Shown: positions 11,550 to 22,627 of the stretch, piece after piece
Position numbering within the stretch: the stretch's first letter is position 1
How the letters are laid out: the number at the start of each line of letters is the position of its first letter
DNA from: Erodium maritimum
Lineage: Eukaryota > Streptophyta > Magnoliopsida > Geraniales > Geraniaceae
Assembly: GCA_963921825.1 (NCBI GenBank)
Contig: OY997595.1
Coordinates: 69,099,879-69,163,878, forward strand
DNA length: 64,000 nt
Direction of reading: 5' to 3'
Position numbers and translations under genes: made by a program
Notes under the pieces: generated by a model
What the model was told of the DNA's origin: nothing
Seen by the model: the letters and a program-made list of their open reading frames with translations, nothing else
The model's database searches: none

Positions 11550-12970
11550 GTAACATGCTAAATAAGGATCAACAACAATAACTTCAAAAGGAACAAAAGA
11601 CAATTACCCCTTCTAGTGAGAGAAAATCCTCTCGTCTCTCACTAATTTTTCAAATCCTAGATCTACCCTTTGGCTACCGGTGGCTTGCGAGTGCAGCTCT
11701 GGCTGCCTCGTAGCCACCGGTGGCCGTCCGTTCACCTCACCCTCCCTTCTCCTCTCCCTCTTTCCTTCGCTTTTTACTTGAATCGTCCGACTTTCGACTT
11801 GGTGGTTGAAGTCTGATTCTCCGGCGAGTTTGACCGTGTTCTTCAGTGGGTTTCGTTTACAGCTCGGATTTGAAGAGGAAGTCGACATGTCCGGACCACG
11901 TCTTCACGAATTCGACGCTTTTTCTTCTCCGTTGGTTCGGTTTCTCAATTTTTGGGTAAGCTCCTCCTTCTCTTGTTTTCTCTATTCTCAGAGATGTGGT
12001 CCGACGGTGCCGGCTGTTTGGTGTTAGGTGTGACACCGGGGAAGCTGTTACGTAGATATGAGATTTGGGTCTGATCTGGTGGGGGAGGAGAGCTTTCGGG
12101 TTTTGGTGCGGTTGGCTTCTTTGCTTCCCTTTTTTTCATCTATATCTTCGGAAAGGAGTGAGATTCGGCGGGTTTTCTCTCCGTTTTGGATCACCGGTGG
12201 TGTTGGCTATCGGTGGGCTACTCTTGAGTAGCTGAGATGAGTTCGGGAGGCGTGGGAGTCGTGGAGATGCTCCGGTGGCGTGCGGGAACCATGGGGCCTC
12301 TCCCGGACCATACTGTCCTTCCAGGTTGCGTTTCTGTGGAAGGTCTTGTGTATGATTCTATATCCCTTCTGCAAGTTTGGGGTTTGAATCGATCATTCCC
12401 AATGGTGTTGGCCCCGGATGCAGAGTGATGGACACATACATCTCCTTGGTTTTCGGTTGGAGTTGGGTTTTTCGGGAGCAGTTTGGTCGGCGGGCTCTTT
12501 GCTTTGGTTTTGGGCGACGCCGTCTTTGCTCGTGGTGTGGTTTGGGTGTTGGGCTCGAGGAAGGGTTGCTGGGCTCTTGGGAGGGTGTTTTCTTTTTCTT
12601 TTTACTTGTTTGCTTCCTTGCTAGTTGTTTAGTTTTGGTTGAGCTGCGTCTCTTCCCTGTTGTTAGGTCGGTTGATTATCTTTAGTGTTATTTTGGTTGT
12701 TGGCCTTAGTTCCCTGTGTAGGGTTGTTTACCCCTTGTTGGGTAGTGGTTAGTTGTTGTTGTTCCTTGTTGGGCATTGTGGTGTGCTTCAGGTTAGAAAA
12801 ACTAGGGTTCACAGACCTGTTTAGTTCCCAATTTTTTGGGGTTGTTTGGTTCTAGTTGGAGGTGCCTGTAAGGCATGCTCTGCGATGTATGGAGGGGTTT
12901 CCTTTGCCTTTATTTTCATTTTGAAAACACTGGTTATTTTATTAAAAAAAATTGATGATAAAGAAAAAAC
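11550..12970 (+). mobile_element. Retroposed non-LTR element with 12-bp target duplication
   Basis: The 1.4-kb block is GC-richer than its flanks. It ends in an A-rich tail (from about 12,940) and is bounded by TCATATGGATAA at 11,538-11,549 and 12,971-12,982. That combination is typical of target-primed retroposition. It has no reverse transcriptase and no long open frame. The G/T-rich second half resembles the 3' trailers of plant LINEs seen elsewhere in the window (35,300-35,890). It is probably an internally deleted LINE derivative. Confidence 0.6.
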
Positions 12971-13230
12971 TCATATGGATAAATCATTTCAAATGTAAAA
13001 GAGAAAAATGGTCATTTCATGTCTTTCTGTTAGTTTTTACTAACAGAAGTCTATGACCAAAAATTTAGGCATCGTATTTATCACTTTCAAACAATGGGTA
13101 GTTTAGTGTGTTGACCAAAGTTAAAGATATGTTACTGTCTTTTGTCAAGAATTTTCCATGCATCCCCTATTATCGGGTTCTCGTTCATCATTATTGTATT
13201 ATTTTTCATTGGCTTCATTTTTGAGTAAGC

Positions 13231-13320
13231 GAAGAAGAAGAAGAAGAAGAAGAAGAAGAAGAAGAAGAAGAAGAAGAAGAAGAAGAAGAAGAAGAAGAAG
13301 AAGAAGAAGAAGAAGAAGAA
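13231..13320 (+). repeat. (GAA)30 microsatellite
   Basis: Thirty uninterrupted GAA triplets lie in intergenic DNA. The long poly-leucine and poly-phenylalanine frames on the opposite strand are artefacts of this repeat. Confidence 0.97.
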
Positions 13321-14515
13321 TGTCGTAACATGTCCTGGAAGATGTAGTAAACAGAGCACGCCAAAGAAGACTTTTATGTGCAAACACCGGCCCGAATTTT
13401 TGGTTTTACCATCGACAATAGATAAGGACGACCGACCACCAGACTAGAGGAGGCGATATATGATGTTTTACGTTAACATCGAACCACTTCCCGAAGGTCC
13501 TCTTCACAATTATACTTGTATCAGTCGGTTCTAATAATGTCTTGAAGATCCCGTCAACTAGAATAAATCTCTATTCCGGGATCCATCGATCTTTTTCTTT
13601 AATGCATTTCCTTTTCTTTGATAAAAAGAACTATAATAAATTTATATTAAAATAGGTAAAGAAAAGGATTTGAATATAAATGTTCACATGCAATTACTGA
13701 GATCATCTTTTTAGCTCGTAAAGTTTAATATGATATATTAAACCTGACTTTAATTAAAAAAAAATCTATTATACTAGAACAGTGTAGTTGATTTCGAATT
13801 TTCATGTGCCCTCCCATCCTGAATAGAAACATGACCCATCTATCAATATATTGATTTGTGTTTTACAACTAAAATGTCTATCTTACAAATTAGGTAAACT
13901 CCAACATTTTAATACCATGGATTTCAACTCTGACCCATCTATATATGTTTTTTTATCTAGAATCTCAACAAATATGTAGAACAAAGTTGTAACTTGTGAA
14001 GAAGTAACCCAAACAAGGATAAGAACTAAAAGAAGTTGCAAGAAAGAGTCAGAAATGAAAAGCAAGTGCAGCTCCAACCTATTGTGCAAATTGAAACTAA
14101 AAGAAATACTCAGCAGTACTATGCCAACTTCAGCACTTTTGTTCCATACAAGCAACCAACAGTGGGAGTAAACTACTTCTTTTCTTCTAGAACAGTACCA
14201 AGGTTGCTTCTGCATAATGAATGAAAAGTGAAAACTACCTGAAACCTTGATAGCCAAGACTGTCCATCAAATCAAAGGCCAGAGCAACCAAGATCTATTA
14301 CTGGTCAGCAGAACATGATTCATTTCTTCAAACTCAAGCACAATGGAGCCCCATCAATTTTATTCACATTATCCAGAGAGATCTGATATTATCTCCAAGC
14401 TGAAAATAAACCACCAGAATTACCTATAGATGAAAAATAATCCAGTCCCCAGCTCTCAGACAAACCACAAGTTCTTTTGAAACCAAATGAAACCATACAC
14501 AGCATCTCTCCCCAG
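13321..14515. other. 3' flank of the BTB gene; no gene
   Basis: This is A/T-rich non-coding DNA downstream (minus strand) of the BTB/POZ stop codon. About 14,200-14,515 probably holds its 3' UTR. No domain-bearing frame was found. Confidence 0.5.
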
Positions 14516-15153
14516 CTAATCATGCACTGCCGCGATCTCGGCCCTCAGATATAAGAAGCCTTCTATAAAAAAGGGATTCGTATCAGCTGCAAACTGCGAC
14601 CAAGGCACTTGTAAAGCAAGGAAATCTTTCTTCGTATCTATCTCGAAAGTTATTTTGCCTTTGAATAGGCTGACAAAGGCCATGCTTGGCTTTGATCTGA
14701 TGGCAAGATCAGCTTCCACCGTGTAGGTCCCTGCCGTCAGCTGTGTACCTATCTTCATGAGGTGAACCCTGAAAACAGGCTTGGATCCTGCGTGCGCGGG
14801 TTTGCAGCTGCATATGAGGACGAAGCCATGACCACCAGGAAAGCCAAAGAAGCTAGAGCAGATCTGTCCTTCAGGGGATAGTTGCAAGCAGTCTTGTTGT
14901 TTCAGGTCCCAGTAGACCATAGTATGAAGATAGGGCCGCTCAAAATCAATTACCGTTATTGGGCGGTATTTGTAAGCCCTCTCCCGAAGATTGGAACCTA
15001 TCCCATTGAACATTTGAATACCTTCGAGACGATCCTTTCTGTATCGTCGCAAGGCCTTGAACAACAGAGCATCAATTACACCGTTCTTCACAATATTATC
15101 CCCGAAATCAGTGCACTTTGCTACTTGCTCTAATTTGAAACTGCTCATCAAAG

Positions 15154-15158
15154 GGAAT
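15154..15158. repeat. Target-site duplication, left copy (GGAAT)
   Basis: The 5-bp GGAAT immediately precedes the left LTR. It is repeated at 20,962-20,966 right after the other LTR, the standard length for Ty3/gypsy insertion. Confidence 0.93.
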
Positions 15159-15635
15159 TGTCAGGCCTGAGAAACTCGTCGAAGCTTTATTGATCGAAAA
15201 TGGAAATACAAGCAGAGTTTGTGCTCTGCTTCACTCTACAATTGCTCTCTCTCTCTCTGGTTTTACAGAAATGATGAAAAAGCCCTGAGGAAGACGACGA
15301 CCTTGCCTTATATAGGCTCGGCCTCGTCACCTCCCCGTCAGCGTTGACTCCTTGTCAACGCTGCTGACTCGACGCACACGTAACCGTTTTCGGTTACGAC
15401 CCTAACTACTTGGACTGGACGCGTAACAACCTTGATTGGGCTCTAACGGCCTGTTGGGCCTGTGCGCTCTGGCTCGGTACTCTTGAGATGCTCGGCTTCT
15501 AGAAGCTCCGAGTTGCTTCCTCGCCTCTTCGTCTTCGCTTGCCACGTGTATGGCTACGTGGCTCAGTTTCCTCCACTTACCCAGAACGACGTCGCTGGTC
15601 CTCTTATTCTCTATCTACACTACCGATGCCTGGCA
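15159..15635 (-). repeat. 3' LTR (left copy)
   Basis: The 477-bp LTR begins TGTCAGGC and ends GCCTGGCA on the plus strand, an almost perfect 8-bp inverted terminus. It contains TATATAGG near 15,315 and a CT microsatellite two bases shorter than in the other LTR. Confidence 0.95.
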
Positions 15636-15650
15636 TTGCTTCCCTCTCCA
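15636..15650 (-). promoter_or_regulatory. Polypurine tract
   Basis: On the minus strand TGGAGAGGGAAGCAA directly precedes the 3' LTR. This is the expected place and composition for the primer of plus-strand DNA synthesis. Confidence 0.75.
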
Positions 15651-15664
15651 AACGAAGCTTGTCC

Positions 15665-18600
15665 TCAAGCTTCTGTGTCGAAGCTCCATCCCGGGAAGCG
15701 TGCTCGGAGTTGACCGATGTCCTCCCACGTTGCGTCCTCCGGCAGCGCTCCGGCCCACTGCACGAGCTTCTGCACCACTGCCTGATTCTGGCGTTTGATC
15801 ATCCGAGTTGCCAAGATTCGCTGCGGCTCTACCTTGAGTTGTCCGGCCTCCGTCGTCAGTGGTAGCTCCTTCACCACGGTGCAGGCTTCCCCCAACCTTC
15901 GCTTCAGCAAAGATATATGGAAGGTTGGGTGGATTCGTGAGCCCTCTGGCAATCGGAGCGTGTACGCGACCTTGCCGACCCGAGCCAAGATCTCGTACGG
16001 GCCGTAGAAGCGCGCCGCTAGCTTCATGTTCTTGCGAAGTGCCACCGTGCTCTGACGATAAGGTTGAAGACGCAGGTAGACCCAGTCGCCTACTCGGAAC
16101 TCTCTCTCCGACCGCCGTTTGTCTGCATGCGTCTTCACCTTATCTCTGGCCACGGTGAGATTGTCTCGGAGCAAGGCCCACACAGCCTGTCTTTCCCTGG
16201 CGAACTCTTCCACTGCTGCTACTGAGGTGGTGAAGACCGATTGAGCCGGGGATGGTGGAGGGTACCCGTAGAGGGCTTCGAACGGGGTTGTCCTGAGCGA
16301 GGTGTGGTATGCTGTATTGTACCAATACTCCGCCAAGGACAGCCACCGGGCCCACTGCGCCGGCAACTGATGAGTGGTCAGACGGAGAAAGTTCTCCAAG
16401 CACTGGTTCACTCGCTCCGTCTGGCCATCCGTCTGTGGATGGTAGGCCGTCGACATGCAGAGCCGTGAACCCAAGAGCCGAAACAGTTCTCGCCAGAACT
16501 GACTCAGGAAGATCCGATCCCGGTCGGAGACCATGGTGGCTGGGGCGCCGTGGAGCTTGTACACGTTGTCTAAGAAGGCCTGAGCCACTTGGGTGGCTGT
16601 GTACGGGTGCCGGAGACCAATAAAGTGGTCGTACTTGGAGAACCGATCTACCACCACCAGCACCGAGTCCCACCCACCAGATTTGGGTAGACCGTTAATG
16701 AAGTCCAGCCCAATGTCGCACCAAGGACGGCTCGGAATCGGTAACGGTTGGAGGAGTCCCGGGTAAGCCACCGTCTCCGCCTTACAACGCTGGCAGACAT
16801 CACAAGTCTCAACCATCTTCTGGACATCCCCGGCCAAGTGAGGCCACCAAAAATGTGCCAGAACCCGTTTCAGGGTGGCTCTTACACCCGAGTGTCCTCC
16901 GAGGGCGGAGGCGTGCAGTGCCTCCAACACCCTCTTCCGAGCTTGCCCTCCGACGCCGATGAAGATCTTTCCTTTCACGGTGATCACGCCTTGCTTGAGC
17001 TCGTACTCCGGCACGCTATTGGGCGCTATGGCAAGTCGCTGGAGCAGGCCCTGGGCTTCCGGATCCCCTTCGTAACTACCCTCGACCTCCGAGAGCCATG
17101 ATGGAACCACCACCGTTACTTGCCCCAGATCCGCCTAGGCCCTCCTCGACAATGCATCGGCGACGCGGTTCAAAGTACCGGCCTTGTATTCAATGGTGTA
17201 CCTGAGCCCTAGCATCTTGGCGAGCCATTTGTGTTGCGAGGGAGTTACTAGCCTCTGTTCTTCTAAAAATTTCAAACTCTGTTGATCAGTTCTGCTGACG
17301 AACTCTTGTGCTTGCAGGTATTGCCGCCACCTCTGTACCGCCATGAGGACCGCCAGCATTTCCTTCTCATAAGTGGACAGTCCGGCGTTTCGGGGCCCCA
17401 AGGCTCGGCTCAGGAATGCGATGGGCCGCCCCTCCTGCATAAGGACCGCCCCGATTCCCTGGTCGGAGGCGTCCGTTTCGACCACAAAGGTCTTGTTCAT
17501 GGACGGTAAGGCTAAAACTGGAGCTGTGATCAAAGCTTATTTGAGTTGTCTGAAGCTATCTTCCTCCTTCTCTGTCCACTGAAAGCTCCTTTCTTTTTTT
17601 GAGCAGATCGGTCATGGCCCTGGCGAGGACCCCATACCCCTTGACGAAGCGTCTGTAGTACCCCGAGAGCCCCAGGAAGGCGCGGACGTCCCGGACTGAC
17701 CGAGGCTGTGGCCACTCTTTCACGGCTCGAATCTTTTCTGGGTCGGTGGCCACACCTTCGCAGGAGATAAGATGGCCCAAGTACTCTACTGTCCTCACTC
17801 TGAAGCAGCGCTTCGACTTTTTGGCGTATAGGTTCTGCTCGCGGAGGCGCTGGAACACGAGATTCAGATGGTGGATGTGGCTCTTCAGGTCGGGGCTATA
17901 GATCAAAATGTCGTCGAAGAAAATGACGACGAACCTCCTCAGGTAATCTTTAAACACTGTGTTCATCAGAGACTGGAAACTGGATGGTGCGTTGGTTAGC
18001 CCAAACGGCATTACCCTGAACTGGTAATGCCCGTCGTGGGTTCTAAACGCTGTTTTGTGCTCGTCTTCTTCATCCATTCTGATCTGGTGATATCCTGCTC
18101 GCAGGTCAATCTTAGAGAACCACTGACTTCCGGCGAGCTCATCCATCAACTCCTCGATGGTGGGAATTGGGAGCGGTCCTTGACCGTGATCTCGTTCAGA
18201 GCTCGGTAGTCCACGCAGAACCGCCACGTTCCGTCCTTCTTCTTCACCAGAAGCACCGGGAACGAGTAAGGGCTCACACTCTTCTTGATTATTCCTGCCC
18301 TCATCATTTCGTCCACCATTGATTCGATCACATCTTTCTGTTCAATGCTATAGCGGTAGGGTCTGACCGCTGGTGGCTTCGAGCCCGGCAACAGGGGAAT
18401 TTTATGGTCGTGCTCTCGCTGGGGCGGTAGCTCGGTCGGCTCACTGAAGACCTCTGGGTAAGATTCCAGGCACTCTGCTATCTCCTTTTCTAAGGCTGCC
18501 GGCGGCCTACTCTGATCTTCTTCCATCTTGCAGAATTGCCGCAAGAACAGAGCGCCTCCGTTCTTCACTTCCTTGCGGAGACTCTTCTCATTGATCGCCC

Positions 18601-19123
18601 TCACGAGCCGGGCTTTGTCTTGCTCGGTTAGCACCTGTTCCTCCCCTTGTACACGGATGGTGATAGTCCGTTTGATGAAGTCAAATGTGAGGGGATTTAC
18701 AGACCGCATCCAGTCTGTCCTGAGTACCAGCTCGCCGTCCCCCAAGGGCATGACCAGTATGGCCCATTCGAACCGCCGGGAGCCGAAGCACCATCCAAGC
18801 CGAGCCTGACTGGTGCATACGAATTGATTCCCGTCTCCGAGCTTGATGAAAGTCTCGGCCGTCGGGGTGATTACGACGCCGAGACTTCTGGCGACCTTCT
18901 CGTCCAGGAAGCAGGTCGTGGCCCCAGTATCCACCAGCACGGACACCAACGTTCCTCCCACCTTGGCTTCGACTCGGAGCGTGAGCGAGGTATCTGAGCA
19001 GGCCGACTTCAGCGTCTCCACTCTCGGCCCTACCCAATCCATGTCGTCGTCCCCGAAGGGCCCTTCCTCCGACTCGTCCCAAGCCACTTCGACGGCATCT
19101 TCTGGTGGCTCCTCCTCTTCCAC
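15665..19123 (-). pseudogene. Chromovirus pol (protease-RT-RNase H-integrase-chromodomain), broken
   Basis: Domains in order on the minus strand are aspartic protease (VLVDTGATTCFLD), reverse transcriptase ([15 protein letters not shown], catalytic FFDDILIYS), RNase H (VVETDASDQGIGAVL), integrase with an HHCC zinc finger (HSGV, then CDVCQRC) and a DDE core (DIGLDFING to STAYHPQTDGQTERVNQ), then a chromodomain-like tail. Pol follows gag in the same frame after one TGA. Further lesions are a 1-base loss near 18,170, a frame break near 17,600, a TAA at 17,537-17,539 and a TAG at 17,135-17,137. The integrase segment (15,665-17,113) is open throughout. All three stops could come from C-to-T type changes of CAA, CAG or TGG codons (inference). 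Confidence 0.9.
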
Positions 19124-20452
19124 TCATATCAGCCTGAACATCTGCCTTTTGTTCGGGCAGTCATGATCTCGTGAGTATCTCGCCGGACAGTTGTAACACA
19201 GGCCGAGCCTTCGCCTCTCACTGGCGTAGTTGGAGTCAATGTTCCGTACTGTATTTGGCCTGACGTTATTGCTTCCTTGTGTTGTAGGTGCGGCTTCTCT
19301 GGCTAACACTGGTGGTCCCCGTCCGATCTCTCGGTTCCAGTTGTCGGTGCTCATACTGGCCACGGGTCGAGGCCTCGTCTGAGATGTACTGGCCTCGCCG
19401 CTGCGGTTACTCTGTGGTGTCCATCTCTGGCTGGCCCGAGTTTCTTCCATTCGAGCCAAGAACATGGCTCGGCCAAGCGAATCTGGCTCCATGATCAAGA
19501 CTCCGGTGCGGAGGTGAGGGCGGAGTCCGCTGATGAAGTTGGCGACGAAGAACTCCTCGGTGAAGTGCGGATTCTTCGTCATCATGAGGCCTCTCATAGC
19601 CTCGAACTTCCCCTCATACTCCTGCACTGATCCTTCTTGCCGGAGGTGCTTGAAATTAGAAATGACCTCTGAGTTCTGACCTTCGTCAAACTTCCAGAGC
19701 AAGGCTTGTGTCAGTTGCTCCCATCCGAACTCGCCTCGCCCTCTCTGATACTCTTGGAACCATACCTCGGCTCTTCCGGTGAAGTGGATGGCGGCGAGCC
19801 GCACCCGTAGCTCCGTCGGCACTGAGCAGAGGAAGAAGTAGTTGGTGCACTTGCGCAGCCACGATTGCACTTCCTCGCCGTTGAAGGTCGGAAACTGGAT
19901 CTGTGGCGTCCGGAAGGGCAAGGATGCCGGATCTCGCCTAGCCTCCGGCACTCGTGCTTCGTACCGGCGCTCCACCTCTTCGTACTCTGGCTCGTGTGTC
20001 GGACGTCGAGCTGCGGTGGTCTGGCGCTCACGCCTCAGGTTAGCTCCCGCGGCTCTCTCTTCTTCTCCTTCTGTGTCTCCGTCTTCTCTTTCTTCTCTCC
20101 GGCGGCCGGTTTCACCGCGGTCACCGGTTCTTTCCTCTCTGGCGTTGCTGCGGCCTCGCCGGGAACTGCCATGGCATCTGGAGCCTTCGCGCGATGCCGA
20201 TCGCCGAAGTTCCGATGGCGTGCCGTGGTTCTCGCGAGCTCGTGGCACGCTCCTCCTCTCGATGATTTCCACTCGTCCGGCCAAGTCCTGGAGAATGGTG
20301 AGGATCTCGTTGAACTGGCCTTCAGTTCTTCCTGCCATGGCTTCCACGCTTGGTCGGATCGTCTGGACTTCTTCGGTCAGACCTTGAACCGGTAGAAGGC
20401 TCGCTTCTGCCGCGCGACGAGCTATGTCGTGGAGGTCGGAAGCTCGAGTCAT
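19124..20452 (-). CDS. gag: Chromovirus gag
   Basis: This open frame of 442 codons starts 16 bases after the primer-binding site. It has an N-terminal coiled-coil-prone segment, an Arg/Glu-rich linker, the retrotransposon_gag domain (SWLRKCTNYFFLC, then WFQEYQRGRGEFGWEQL, YEGKFEAMRGLM) and a C-terminal zinc knuckle CYNCPARYSRDHDC, the C-X2-C-X7-H-X-C form seen in plant chromoviruses. It forms the particle shell around the RNA. Its TGA stop is followed in frame by the protease region, so the family's usual gag-pol fusion may have been split by a point change. Confidence 0.9.
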   Translation of the reverse strand: MTRASDLHDIARRAAEASLLPVQGLTEEVQTIRPSVEAMAGRTEGQFNEILTILQDLAGRVEIIERRSVPRARENHGTPSELRRSASREGSRCHGSSRRGRSNAREERTGDRGETGRRREEREDGDTEGEEERAAGANLRRERQTTAARRPTHEPEYEEVERRYEARVPEARRDPASLPFRTPQIQFPTFNGEEVQSWLRKCTNYFFLCSVPTELRVRLAAIHFTGRAEVWFQEYQRGRGEFGWEQLTQALLWKFDEGQNSEVISNFKHLRQEGSVQEYEGKFEAMRGLMMTKNPHFTEEFFVANFISGLRPHLRTGVLIMEPDSLGRAMFLARMEETRASQRWTPQSNRSGEASTSQTRPRPVASMSTDNWNREIGRGPPVLAREAAPTTQGSNNVRPNTVRNIDSNYASERRRLGLCYNCPARYSRDHDCPNKRQMFRLI

Positions 20453-20467
20453 CTTCGCGGGATCAGG

Positions 20468-20479
20468 GCTCTGATACCA
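20468..20479 (-). promoter_or_regulatory. Primer-binding site for initiator methionine tRNA
   Basis: On the minus strand TGGTATCAGAGC lies three bases inside the 5' LTR. It is complementary to the 3' end of tRNA-iMet, the common primer of plant LTR retrotransposons. Confidence 0.93.
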
Positions 20480-20482
20480 ATT

Positions 20483-20961
20483 TGTCAGGCCTGGGAAACT
20501 CGTCGAAGCTTTATTGATCGAAAATGGAAGTACAAGCAGAGTTTGTGCTCTGCTTCACTCTACAATTGCTCTCTCTCTCTCTCTGGTTTTACAGAAATGA
20601 TGAAAAAGCCCTGAGGAAGACGACGACCTTGCCTTATATAGGCTCGGCCTCGTCACCTCCCCGTCAGCGTTGACTCCTTGTCAACGCTGCTGACTCGACG
20701 CACACGTAACCGTTTTCGGTTACGACCCTAACTACTTGGACTGGACGCGTAACAACCTTGATTGGGCTCTAACGGCCTGTTGGGCCTGTGCGCTCTGGCT
20801 CGGTACTCTTGAGATGCACGACTTCTAGAAGCTCCGAGTTGCTTCCTCGCCTCTTCGTCTTCGCTTGCCACGTGTATGGCTACGTGGCTCAGTTTCCTCC
20901 ACTTACCCAGAACGACGTCGCTGGTCCTCTTATTCTCTATCTACACTACCGATGCCTGACA
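20483..20961 (-). repeat. 5' LTR (right copy)
   Basis: The 479-bp LTR runs from TGTCAGGC to GCCTGACA, a perfect 8-bp inverted terminus. It drives the element on the minus strand. It is followed at 20,962-20,966 by the second GGAAT target copy. Confidence 0.95.
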
Positions 20962-20966
20962 GGAAT
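20962..20966. repeat. Target-site duplication, right copy (GGAAT)
   Basis: The 5-bp copy matches 15,154-15,158 and lies within the BACK-domain codons of the BTB gene. Confidence 0.93.
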
Positions 20967-21994
20967 CGAATCAAAGGTGCGAGAGAAGTCAGCACCTGTC
21001 TTCTCTTCTCCAAATCGGTGTAATGGTGTTGTGACCATTCTAGCACAAATTCAAATAACTTGTCCTCCGACTTTACCTCCAGGTCATCGCTAGACAGTAG
21101 TGCTTCTATGCCGGCCAATGACAAATCCCAACTGCATAAGTCAGTAAAGTGGTTGGTTAAATCATTATAGTTAGTTATATAAGTTAAACCATTCATTAAC
21201 TAATTTGATAAACTCACACTTTAATATCTTGGAAATTTTTGACCAAGAAGTCCTTCCCGGCATCTTTCACGGGTAAAGTAGCCTCCCCACAACTCGGTAG
21301 GCCGACGTACTCCATAGCCGCCTCCAAATCCATAGGATAGTGTGCGAGCAAACGGTGACAATGATTTATGCAATTCTCAACCCCGAATTTTGCTGCCATC
21401 ATTAATACCTTCAGGACCTCTGATCTTGTGCTTGCCTTTAGCAAGCCATCCTCCATGAAAAGGATTAAATCTCTAAAAGCTGCTTCATCTACATAACATA
21501 GAAATAGAATCAATAATGTAATAAAGTAATTCTGACTTACGATAATTTTAAAAATGTTTAGGAGGTGGTACCTGAGTCGGGAATTTGCACATCCACAACT
21601 TTTGGTGAGCCAAACACCCAATTAGAGAACACCTACACAAATTAAAGACTTAATTTTATTTTCAGTTACAAGTATTCCTTATTCCTAGTTTAGTTTAGTT
21701 TAGTTTAATTTCCTACTCCGAAAATTTAACAACTTTGGTCACTTACTTGCTTGAAGTAGGAGCTCTTTCCCTTTAATAATAGTGAAATAATGGGTATAGA
21801 ATCGACACGGATAAGCTCTGAAAAAATACAAATTACAATAAACTTGAGTCATTTTCCATTCCTTAATTATATAGCAAAAGGGGCAAACCATCATCAGAAC
21901 CAGTTGGTCTTGAGGAAGGGTTGAAAGTTGTATGTTTATTGGTCTTGGGACAGATGGGAGGTGTGGTATAAGACTATCTAAGATAAGCATTCCC

Positions 21995-21998
21995 TATA

Positions 21999-22043
<45 letters not shown>
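21995..22043. repeat. (TA)n microsatellite
   Basis: About two dozen TA repeats, with one TG interruption, lie in an intron of the BTB gene. Confidence 0.9.
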
Positions 22044-22045
<2 letters not shown>

Positions 22046-22627
22046 ATAAGCAAAATAAGGCAAAGACGAACTAAGAAGATTTACAAAGATACTTGGCACA
22101 AAATAAAAAGTTGATAAATAAGCATGACAACAACATAACCACGATATTGAACTTTTGAGATTCAATCATTTGAAGCATGGCATCTAATTAGTAATGTAAA
22201 ACCAACAAGCAAACAATCCAATACTTAAATTCGTAATATGTTCTAATAGGACCAAGCTATCAAGTTGCTGCAACATTCTAAATTTTAAAAGGCTTTCTTA
22301 GAGCATTAAATAGTAAATATCATGATCTAGCTGTACAACCCGCCATATTAACACAAATTTGTCATGAATTCAGAAACCCAAATAAATAAGGTGTTCCAAG
22401 CCAGACTCGAACTCGGGGTTAGAGGCAAATACGTAGTGGAAGAGATCCAGAATACGGACCCTCCTCCCTTTGGGACTTTCAGCCAGCTCTCTACAGTAAC
22501 AGCTAGCACCCATTTGGCCATTTCACAGTTGATACTCAAACCTAAGTGCAACTGTGCAAAGCTTCTAAATTCATAGTCTATCGTGAAAAGACATTGAGAG
22601 GTAAGTCCCATATGCCAATGAAACAAC

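Larger units (their letters stand above)
15159..20961 (-). mobile_element. Ty3/gypsy chromovirus, near-complete, inserted in the BTB gene
   Basis: This 5.8-kb element has two LTRs of about 478 bp, a 5-bp target duplication, a tRNA-iMet primer site, gag, then protease, reverse transcriptase, RNase H and integrase. The integrase C-terminus has a GPY/F-type region (ARFYGPYEIL) and a chromodomain-like tail (WAGALPEDATWED). Domain order and tail place it among chromoviruses; the compact size suggests a Reina-like lineage (inference). The LTRs differ at about five positions plus one CT dinucleotide, so it is young. The polyprotein frame has stops and frameshifts, so it is non-autonomous now. Confidence 0.95.

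Noticed and set aside
13132-13387. Long poly-Phe and poly-Leu reading frames on the minus strand
   Set aside because: They are translations of the (GAA)30 microsatellite and have no domain or gene structure.
19842-20395. Two long plus-strand frames (about 180 codons) opposite gag
   Set aside because: They are shadows of the gag coding strand; the minus frame carries the gag domain and zinc knuckle.
22364-22626. Possible extra BTB-gene exon (frames on both strands)
   Set aside because: The minus frame has no similarity to POB1/LRB and no matching splice phase. The text around 22,390 looks repeat-derived (a GAGTTCGAGTC B-box-like word).
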